Positions 7,130 through 12,812 of a stretch of DNA of 12,812 nt are shown here, piece after piece; position 1 is the first letter of the stretch, and every line of letters begins with the position of its first letter. This DNA is from Candidatus Zixiibacteriota bacterium (GTDB lineage: Bacteria; Zixibacteria; MSB-5A5; CAIYYT01): positions 1 to 12,812 of the forward strand of contig JAGLUH010000317.1 in the NCBI GenBank assembly GCA_023134875.1. The letters are read 5' to 3'. The translations under genes were made by a program, and so were the position numbers. The notes below the pieces were generated by a model, which saw only the letters and a program-made list of their open reading frames with translations, was not told the DNA's origin and ran no database searches.

Positions 7130-8304
7130 AAATCGGTTATCTTGACTGTTTTGCCGGCGCTGCCGGTGATATGATTGTTGGTAGTATCATTGATGCCGGC
7201 TGCGAACCGGAATATCTCCAATCCCAACTTGACCGGCTGAACCTGCCCGGTGTGAAGCTGGTCACTGAGACCGTCAACAGACATAGCTTGAAAGGTATCA
7301 GTGTCCGCTTTCAATCCGGCGAAACCGATCCGCCTCGTCGCAACCTGGTAGCGATAGAAAATATCCTGCGCGAGTCGACGCTGGCGACTCATTTGGTGGA
7401 GAAAACGGTGGCGATCTTCCGCCGTATCGGTCAGGCGGAAGCAAAAGTGCATGGCCTGCCCTTAGAGAAGATTCATTTCCATGAAGTGGGGGCGGTCGAT
7501 GCCATCTGTGATGTTGTCGCCGCCGTGGTCGGTTTCGAGAAACTCGGTATTAAGAAGCTCTATTCATCGGCCATCCTGCTGGGAAGCGGCATAATCAAGT
7601 CGGCGCACGGCATGATCCCTCTGCCCGCTCCGGCGACACAGGAGATTGTCAGGGGCTTTCCGGTCAGGCGCATTGACAGCGGCGTCGAAATGACCACACC
7701 AACCGGAGCCGCCATCATTGTCGAGCTGGCTCAGTACGCACCTGGTTATGAGATAAAAGCCGAAAACATCGGCTATGGCGCCGGCACCCGCGCCGGTGCG
7801 GATCGACCCAATCTGTTGCGCCTGATTGTCGGCTCCGCCCAAGCCGGCTGGGAGACTGACGAGGTCACAATTATCGAGACCAACATCGACGACACCACGC
7901 CGCAGCTTATCGGCTTTCTCCAGAATCGCTTGCTCGAAAAAGGCGCACTTGATGTCTATGTTACGCCGGTGCTGATGAAAAAGAACCGTCCCGGATTCCT
8001 GCTGTCGGTGATCTGTCGTCGGCAGGATGACGAACGATTAAGCGAGATCATCCTGCGCGATTCCAGCACCGCCGGTCTGCGGCTGCGGATGGAAAAGAGG
8101 CGAAAGCTGGCGCGAGAAATCAAAGAGGTTCAAACCGAATACGGCAAGGTAAGAATTAAGTTTCTTTCCGGCGGCGATGTGAGTAAATTCAGCCCCGAAT
8201 ATGAGGATATAGTCAAGGTAGCCGCTGCTGCGGGAGTGTCATTTGCGAAAGCTCATCAGGCGGCGATGCAAGCGGCCGGCAAAATAGAAGGAGACTTCCC
8301 GTGA
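7126..8304 (+). CDS. larC: LarC, nickel insertion enzyme of the nickel-pincer cofactor (single frame)
   Basis: LarC is the CTP-dependent cyclometallase that inserts nickel into pyridinium-3,5-bisthiocarboxylate mononucleotide, the last cofactor step. The 392-residue protein begins with YLDCFAGAAGDM (5-16). It has HFHEVGAVDAICDVV (117-131), TPTGAAI (191-197) and a C-terminal LarC2-like part with ETNIDDTTPQ (251-260) and MKKNRPG (284-290). In Lactiplantibacillus plantarum the two halves are joined by a programmed frameshift; here they are one continuous frame. The His-rich stretch often seen after the first ~65 residues is missing: ETDPPRRN stands there. The start overlaps the methyltransferase stop as ATGA, and no good Shine-Dalgarno precedes it, so translation probably depends on coupling. 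The stop overlaps etfA as GTGA. Confidence 0.93.
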   Translation: MKIGYLDCFAGAAGDMIVGSIIDAGCEPEYLQSQLDRLNLPGVKLVTETVNRHSLKGISVRFQSGETDPPRRNLVAIENILRESTLATHLVEKTVAIFRRIGQAEAKVHGLPLEKIHFHEVGAVDAICDVVAAVVGFEKLGIKKLYSSAILLGSGIIKSAHGMIPLPAPATQEIVRGFPVRRIDSGVEMTTPTGAAIIVELAQYAPGYEIKAENIGYGAGTRAGADRPNLLRLIVGSAQAGWETDEVTIIETNIDDTTPQLIGFLQNRLLEKGALDVYVTPVLMKKNRPGFLLSVICRRQDDERLSEIILRDSSTAGLRLRMEKRRKLAREIKEVQTEYGKVRIKFLSGGDVSKFSPEYEDIVKVAAAAGVSFAKAHQAAMQAAGKIEGDFP

Positions 8305-9293
8305 GCGACTTGAAGGTTTTGGTATTCGCACAGAAAAAAGGTGATAAACTCTCAGGTGCGACATTTGAGTTGTTAAATATCGGTCGCCAACTGGCAGATA
8401 AGCTTTCCGGCGGTTTCGGAGCGATTATCCTTGGCAGTAACACTGAATCCCCGGGCAAAACCGCCATCGGTGCGGGAGCGGATGTCTGCTATACAGTGGA
8501 AAACGCCGAACTGGATCAGTTCCATGACGACTCCTACGCTCAAATTCTGGCGGAGTTAATCAAGGAGAAAGCGCCGCAGGTGATCCTGGGCGCCGCCAAT
8601 TCATACGGTAAGGCGCTCTTTGGCCGGTTGGCAGCGCTTCTGGGCGCGAGTCTGGCCGCCGACTGCATCGGTCTTGATATCTCAGCGGATGGCAAACTCA
8701 CAGCCACTCGCCCCGCTTTTGGCGGCAAGGCGCACCTGACTGTCGAATTCAAGTCAACGCCGCAAATTGCCACGGTCAGACCAAAAATCTTCCCGGAGGC
8801 AACCATCGATGAAGGAAGAAGCGGTACTATCGAAGCTTTCAGTCCTTCGCCTGAGGCGTTGAAATCGTCCTTGCAAATCGAAGTGGCAGAAACAGCAGCG
8901 GGGGGTGAATTAAGCCTGACTGAGGCGGATATCATCGTCTCCGGCGGTCGCGGCTTGAAGGAAACGGATAATATCAAGTATGTGCGCGAACTAGCTGACG
9001 CTGTCGGCGGTGCGGTCGGCGCCTCACGAGCAATCGTCGACGCCGGCTGGATACCCTATAAGTACCAGGTAGGCCAGACCGGCAAGACCGTCAATCCCAA
9101 GCTCTATTTCGCCCTCGGCATATCGGGCGCAATCCAACACCTGGTCGGCATGCAGACCTCCGGCACGATCGTCGCCGTCAACCGCGACCCCGATGCACCG
9201 ATTTTCAATGTCGCCACTTATGGCATTGTCGGTGACCTTTTTGAGATAGTGCCCGCTCTCGCAAAAAAATTCAAGGAGGAACTGGGCGGCTGA
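8301..9293 (+). CDS. etfA: Electron transfer flavoprotein, alpha subunit
   Basis: EtfA binds FAD and, with EtfB, carries electrons from flavin dehydrogenases to quinone or to bifurcating complexes. The 330-residue protein shows the family's FAD-binding C-terminal domain: SGGRG (214-218), [11 protein letters not shown] (240-250), [11 protein letters not shown] (256-266), GISGAIQH (273-280) and NRDPDAPIF (294-302). The N-terminal Rossmann-like domain is complete and the length is typical. The GTG start overlaps the larC stop, with AGGAG about 8 nt upstream. It is the last gene of the chain. etfB normally lies beside etfA but is not found in the window. Some flavin and FeS D-lactate dehydrogenases use ETF, so the lar context could reflect 2-hydroxyacid metabolism; that is inference. 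Confidence 0.93.
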   Translation: MSDLKVLVFAQKKGDKLSGATFELLNIGRQLADKLSGGFGAIILGSNTESPGKTAIGAGADVCYTVENAELDQFHDDSYAQILAELIKEKAPQVILGAANSYGKALFGRLAALLGASLAADCIGLDISADGKLTATRPAFGGKAHLTVEFKSTPQIATVRPKIFPEATIDEGRSGTIEAFSPSPEALKSSLQIEVAETAAGGELSLTEADIIVSGGRGLKETDNIKYVRELADAVGGAVGASRAIVDAGWIPYKYQVGQTGKTVNPKLYFALGISGAIQHLVGMQTSGTIVAVNRDPDAPIFNVATYGIVGDLFEIVPALAKKFKEELGG

Positions 9294-9302
9294 CAAAGCA
9301 AT

Positions 9303-9366
9303 CGCAACGATGTATGAAATCTCTCTGCTGATTAAACGACATCAGGGTTGCGTGCGTTTATTATTT
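9303..9366 (+). terminator. Possible weak terminator after etfA
   Basis: CGCAAC (9303-9308) pairs with GTTGCG (9347-9352), and GATG (9309-9312) pairs with CATC (9340-9343) around a 3-nt bulge. A T-rich stretch follows at 9357-9366, but it is not a clean T run and the loop is long. Terminator function is uncertain. Confidence 0.35.
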
Positions 9367-9368
9367 GC

Positions 9369-9396
9369 TTGACAGACGTGCGCCAAACCCTACTTT
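9369..9396 (+). promoter_or_regulatory. Sigma70-type promoter of the propeller/PorV-like operon
   Basis: A perfect -35 TTGACA (9369-9374) lies 16 bp upstream of TACTTT (9391-9396), a modest -10. The predicted start is near 9403, giving a leader of about 137 nt before the ATG at 9540. Confidence 0.45.
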
Positions 9397-9442
9397 GTCG
9401 CGAAGCGTTGCCTATGGTAAAAGAGTTAAGGAGTTGAAGTCA

Positions 9443-9471
9443 GACCACGATAGGGAACAAATCGACTGGTT
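9443..9471 (+). other. Hairpin in the leader of the propeller gene
   Basis: ACCACGAT (9444-9451) pairs with ATCG and TGGT (9461-9464 and 9467-9470) around a 2-nt bulge, with a 9-nt loop. It lies 10 nt before the terminator-like hairpin at 9481. I do not recognise a known riboswitch here. Confidence 0.35.
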
Positions 9472-9480
9472 AAGTGTCTA

Positions 9481-9528
9481 AAGACCGAAACCGATTCTGT
9501 CAACGACTGTTTCGGCTTTTCTTTTTTT
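9481..9528 (+). terminator. Terminator-like hairpin directly before the propeller gene
   Basis: CCGAAAC (9485-9491) pairs with GTTTCGG (9509-9515). The stem is extended by AAG (9481-9483) with CTT (9516-9518) across a one-base bulge. A T-rich run (9517-9528) follows, as in an intrinsic terminator. The Shine-Dalgarno GAGAGG (9529-9534) begins immediately after the T run and the ATG is at 9540. It may terminate the lar-etfA transcript, or act as an attenuator for transcripts started at the promoter near 9369. Confidence 0.65.
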
Positions 9529-9539
9529 GAGAGGCCCTG

Positions 9540-12071
9540 ATGCGAAAAGCTACCCTGCTTATCCTGGTACTGATTCTTGCCTTCGTTGGTCAGAGTTTCG
9601 CCTGGTTCAATTTTTCACTGGATACTCCCCTTCCCCGGTTGCGGGACCATAGCGCTATCGATATCGTCTACGATGGCACTTATATCTGGCTGGCCACCGG
9701 CAATGGTGTCTCCGGCACCAGCGATGGCGGCACCTCGTGGATTACCTTCAACGAGCAGACCGGATTTACTCATAGCTCGATTTCGGCGATGACAGGCGAT
9801 GGCGAGCGACTCTGGGCGGCGACATCTTACGATACGCTCGTCACCGGCAATTCGCTTCCGGTGGGTGGCGGTATACAAATCACCGCCGATTTCGGCGACA
9901 ACTGGCAACTGATAGACTCGACGCAATTTTCCCGAGTCGGTAAGGTGGCCTATGACCTCGCGGTGTATGATTCTTCCACTTGGGCGGCCTGTTTCTACGG
10001 TGGCCTGGTGCGGAGTCTTGACTACGGTCAAACCTGGGAGAATATCTTCATTGACGATGCCGTCCGCAATGACTATGAGAACAAGGAATATCGTCTTGAC
10101 CGGGCGCGCTATTACTCGGCTATTGTCGATCCCTTCCATGATGACTCGGTATTGATCTGGGCGGGCAGCGCCGAAGGGGTGCAGCGGATCTATTACATCG
10201 ACAAAAGCAAGAAACTCGCCGGCAATCGGATCAATGACATTGCCTGCGACAGCATTTACTGGTGGTATGCCACTGATCGCGGTTTAAGCCGGCTGAGCGA
10301 CACCGCCTTTTCCCTGGTTACCTTGAATTTCAGGCACACGTTCCTAACCTACGATTCTTCAGATGGATTCATGGGTAACTTCGTGTCGGCGGTCGGCGCG
10401 GAAGGTAACCTGGTCTGCGCCGGTATCTATGATACGTTGGCGGAACAGTCGCTTGGGTTTGTGATCTCCAGCGATGGTGGGCTTAGTTGGTCTGTTTCCG
10501 AGCCAACTCAGGCGGTCGGTGCGGGGAAGATGATCGAAGAAATCGAAGTATACCTGGGCAGCATCTGGGCGGGCTGCAATGAAGGCGGGTTTATCTGCTC
10601 CCGCGACAGCGGTCAAAGCTGGCATAACTACTATCTGGATTCCACTGTCACCGGCACTGATGATCTACGCAACATCGTGCACGGGTTTGATCTAGCCGAC
10701 CGGGAGGGTTACACCAGGATTCATGCAGGTACCGATTCCGGCATTGTCATCTTCTATTTAAGCGATAGTTCGACAACCCTCGATTCCACCTCTTATCTTG
10801 AAGTTGCCGACTGTTCGGCTTACGGACAGAAGATCGTGTCGGTAACTACGCTGATCTCAGAATCAGGCGAACAAGTCTGGGCGGCGGCGCATCCTTACCA
10901 CCAGGATGGGGGCGCTGCCTATGCTGTGATTCGCGCTTTTACTGAGTTCCCCGGCTGGGATGCTTTCCTGAATGCTTCTCCCCCTATTGTGCCATACGAT
11001 ATCGAGGTCTATTCTCTGGCAAGCACAGTCTCCATCTGGGTGGCGCACGATTATGGATTGTATACGACAACGAATGAAGGAGGATCATGGGAAAGCCCGA
11101 TGCTGATAGACGCATATAGCCAGGCGCCGCAGGTCGTTGTCATCGACGATGACGCTCCCTTCCTTTGTGTGGAAGCCTCCGAGCGCCACCTGCATACCGG
11201 TTCCTTGGAGTATGGCGCCCTGCGGATGCTGGTGCCTATCGTCAAGTGGTATAACCACAGGGCGCACCTTGATCCCCTCCAGTTCGATTTCGTCGGTCGT
11301 TCTTACCTTCGGGAAAGTGTGACCGGTCCGGAACCGACCGAGATCGGCGCCAACTGGATCAGAGCATTGGGCTTGCAGCGTACCGGCGACAGTACCATCA
11401 TCTGGGCGGCGACCGAGCCAAACCCTTATGCCAATCTGGGCGGTCATCGGGGCGTTTCGATCACTACTGATCGAGGTAAAACCTGGCGCGAAGTAGCGGA
11501 GGTGGAGGGTGAGAAACTCGAAGTCTGGAACTTCGCATTTAATGGCGATTCCGCCTTTCTGGCAGCTTCGCAGGGGTTATACTTGAGCACTGATTTTGGC
11601 ACCACCTGGGATCAGTTCGTTATCGCTGATCCACACACGGGCAGGGTGATTGATTCACTGACCTTGGTCTTATCGGCTTGCGTGATTGAGGGCGAAATCT
11701 GGGTCGGCACGGAAAACGGCATCGGCAAGAGTACCGGTGGTGTAGACTGGGAAATCTTTACAGCTTATCACAAACCTGACCCTTCCTATGGTTGCCCCAA
11801 TCCCTTCTCACCCTACGCCGGCACGATGAAATTCGTCTACAAGCTTACGCATGGCGGTGATGTTACAATCAGGATTTATGATTTCGCCAACAACCTGGTG
11901 AAAACGATCCGCGGCAGCGGCCACCGCCTCGCCGGTGAACAATATGATGCCTTCGAGGTCTGGGACGGCCGCAACGAAAGGAAAGATATAGTAGCGGCTG
12001 GTGTTTATATCTACGTTATCGAATCGACCGGTGGTGATGAACTCTGGGGCAAGATCATGGTGCTGCCGTGA
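9540..12071 (+). CDS. Secreted Asp-box beta-propeller protein with FlgD-like C-terminal domain
   Basis: This 843-residue protein has a clear Sec signal peptide (residues 1-21, cleavage likely after QSFA). The body carries Asp-box turns of the S/T-x-D-x-G-x-x-W type at about 61-67, 116-122, 160-166, 311-317, 355-361, 643-649 and 684-690. Variants lie at 511-517 (NEGGSW) and 731-737. These mark the sialidase/BNR/Vps10-like beta-propeller fold; two propellers are possible given the length. No sialidase catalytic set is evident, so an enzymatic role is not supported. The last ~90 residues contain CPNPFSP (near 755), VTIRIYDFANN, EVWDGRNE and AAGVYIYVIES. This is the FlgD-like Ig domain found at the C-termini of many secreted proteins in FCB-type phyla, often acting as a sorting or anchoring unit. 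GAGAGG precedes the start by 5 nt. The stop overlaps the next start by one base (TGATG). Confidence 0.88.
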   Translation: MRKATLLILVLILAFVGQSFAWFNFSLDTPLPRLRDHSAIDIVYDGTYIWLATGNGVSGTSDGGTSWITFNEQTGFTHSSISAMTGDGERLWAATSYDTLVTGNSLPVGGGIQITADFGDNWQLIDSTQFSRVGKVAYDLAVYDSSTWAACFYGGLVRSLDYGQTWENIFIDDAVRNDYENKEYRLDRARYYSAIVDPFHDDSVLIWAGSAEGVQRIYYIDKSKKLAGNRINDIACDSIYWWYATDRGLSRLSDTAFSLVTLNFRHTFLTYDSSDGFMGNFVSAVGAEGNLVCAGIYDTLAEQSLGFVISSDGGLSWSVSEPTQAVGAGKMIEEIEVYLGSIWAGCNEGGFICSRDSGQSWHNYYLDSTVTGTDDLRNIVHGFDLADREGYTRIHAGTDSGIVIFYLSDSSTTLDSTSYLEVADCSAYGQKIVSVTTLISESGEQVWAAAHPYHQDGGAAYAVIRAFTEFPGWDAFLNASPPIVPYDIEVYSLASTVSIWVAHDYGLYTTTNEGGSWESPMLIDAYSQAPQVVVIDDDAPFLCVEASERHLHTGSLEYGALRMLVPIVKWYNHRAHLDPLQFDFVGRSYLRESVTGPEPTEIGANWIRALGLQRTGDSTIIWAATEPNPYANLGGHRGVSITTDRGKTWREVAEVEGEKLEVWNFAFNGDSAFLAASQGLYLSTDFGTTWDQFVIADPHTGRVIDSLTLVLSACVIEGEIWVGTENGIGKSTGGVDWEIFTAYHKPDPSYGCPNPFSPYAGTMKFVYKLTHGGDVTIRIYDFANNLVKTIRGSGHRLAGEQYDAFEVWDGRNERKDIVAAGVYIYVIESTGGDELWGKIMVLP

Positions 12072-12812
12072 TGAAGTCTAAGCAGGTAACGACAAGGCAT
12101 TGCTGTTGGGCGATTATGCTTCTGCTCTGTTTTGTATCAACCGCCGCAGCTACAGAATATGGCGGCTATGCCGGAGCCTACCTCCAGCTCTCGGTCAACG
12201 CTCGCGCCACCGGTATGGGCAACGCCTTCACCGCCGTCAGTGATGATGTCACCGGATTGTTTTTTAACCCCGGTGCTGCCGCCCAGTTGCAGCGGTTTTG
12301 TTTCGGCGGGGCTTATCGGGATTTGTCATTTGATCGCTCCCTGCAGCAATTGGCCGTGATCTTTCCGGTTCGCGGTGAAGCGGCAATCGGTATCTCCGCC
12401 GAATTTGCCAGCATGAGTGGTATCGAGGGTCGCACTGCACTCGGTGACTCGACCGGCACCCTGGACAATCTGGATGCCGTTATGTCAATTACTTTTTCGC
12501 GGCGCTTTTCCCACCTGCTATCCCTTGGCGGCAATGCTCGTTACTACTACAAGAAATTGGAATCAACATCGGCATACTCGGTAGGTTTTGATGTTGGCGC
12601 TTTGCTTCATCTGGCCAAGCGCAGCTATTGGGCTGATAATGTTCCACAGTTAGCTCGAAAGAGTGGTCTGCCAAAGGAATTCCCCGCCGACTTGCTGCGC
12701 TTCGGAATAGCAGTAAAAAACGTCTCCGCCAAGTATCCCTGGAACACGGGCGACTATTGGCGGCCCCAGGGATTGCGTACTCACAAGGGCTATAGCGGCG
12801 AGGACAAGGTCC
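12071..12812 (+). CDS. PorV/PorQ-type outer-membrane beta-barrel protein, cut by the window edge
   Basis: An open frame of 247 codons runs from the ATG at 12071 to the window edge. A signal peptide (about 1-27, ending TAAA) is followed by GGYAGAYLQL and then NARATGMGNAFTAVSDD (43-59) and FFNPGAAA (64-71). This is the N-terminal signature of the PorV/PorQ family. Alternating strands with aromatic ends (for example RYYYKK and YSVGFDVGAL) fit an outer-membrane barrel. PorV in Bacteroidetes is a type IX secretion shuttle and anchoring component, while other family members have unknown roles. The TGATG junction with the propeller gene and the lack of a separate Shine-Dalgarno indicate translational coupling. 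The cargo-like C-terminal domain of the upstream protein fits a partner relationship. Confidence 0.82.
   Translation, partial: MKSKQVTTRHCCWAIMLLLCFVSTAAATEYGGYAGAYLQLSVNARATGMGNAFTAVSDDVTGLFFNPGAAAQLQRFCFGGAYRDLSFDRSLQQLAVIFPVRGEAAIGISAEFASMSGIEGRTALGDSTGTLDNLDAVMSITFSRRFSHLLSLGGNARYYYKKLESTSAYSVGFDVGALLHLAKRSYWADNVPQLARKSGLPKEFPADLLRFGIAVKNVSAKYPWNTGDYWRPQGLRTHKGYSGEDKV

Noticed and set aside
7800..8010. A programmed frameshift joining two larC halves, as in lactobacilli
   Set aside because: Both halves lie in one uninterrupted frame here, so no frameshift is needed.
9294..9539. A small gene or tRNA in the non-coding stretch
   Set aside because: I see no cloverleaf and no open frame with a start, a ribosome site and good composition. 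Only the promoter and hairpins are supported.
9540..12071. Active sialidase
   Set aside because: Asp-boxes define the propeller fold only. The arginine triad and other catalytic residues of sialidases are not apparent.

Overview
The window looks like chromosomal DNA of a Gram-negative bacterium from the FCB-type lineages (Zixibacteria or a neighbouring candidate phylum is my best guess). The evidence is a secreted Asp-box beta-propeller with a FlgD-like C-terminal domain, followed directly by a PorV-like outer-membrane barrel. Gene content is dense, with short gaps and many 4-base stop/start overlaps. I see no tRNA, rRNA, CRISPR array, transposase or integrase.

Layout. (1) Positions 1-2765, minus strand: a three-gene signalling operon. 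A tandem-FHA protein, a calcineurin-like metallophosphoesterase and a CHASE2-domain membrane sensor (cut by the left window edge) are read in that order. (2) Positions 2766-2889: a compact divergent intergenic region. It has face-to-face promoter candidates that share one AT-rich -10 element, plus a 17-bp palindrome in the FHA-side leader. (3) Positions 2890-9293, plus strand: a five-gene chain in which each gene overlaps the next by 4 bp: a tRNA-dihydrouridine synthase, larB, a large DNA methyltransferase with a Zn ribbon and a nuclease-like C-terminus, larC and etfA. (4) Positions 9294-9539: a non-coding stretch with a weak terminator candidate, a sigma70-like promoter and a structured leader. 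The leader ends in a terminator-like hairpin just before the next ribosome binding site. (5) Positions 9540-12812, plus strand: the secreted beta-propeller protein and, coupled by a 1-bp overlap, a PorV/PorQ-type outer-membrane protein cut by the right edge.

How the genes may work together. LarB and LarC are the first and last enzymes of nickel-pincer nucleotide cofactor synthesis (the lactate racemase family cofactor); LarE and LarA are not here. EtfA may link this to an ETF-dependent 2-hydroxyacid dehydrogenase, but no etfB is adjacent. The methyltransferase sits between larB and larC and is coupled to both, although its function seems unrelated. The FHA/phosphoesterase/CHASE2 operon looks like a signal-transduction unit reading phosphothreonine and possibly a nucleotide messenger. 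The propeller and PorV-like pair looks like a surface cargo and outer-membrane partner. The strongest leads for something undescribed are the methyltransferase-nuclease fusion inside the lar operon, the apparently leaderless shared-promoter region and the structured leader at 9397-9539.
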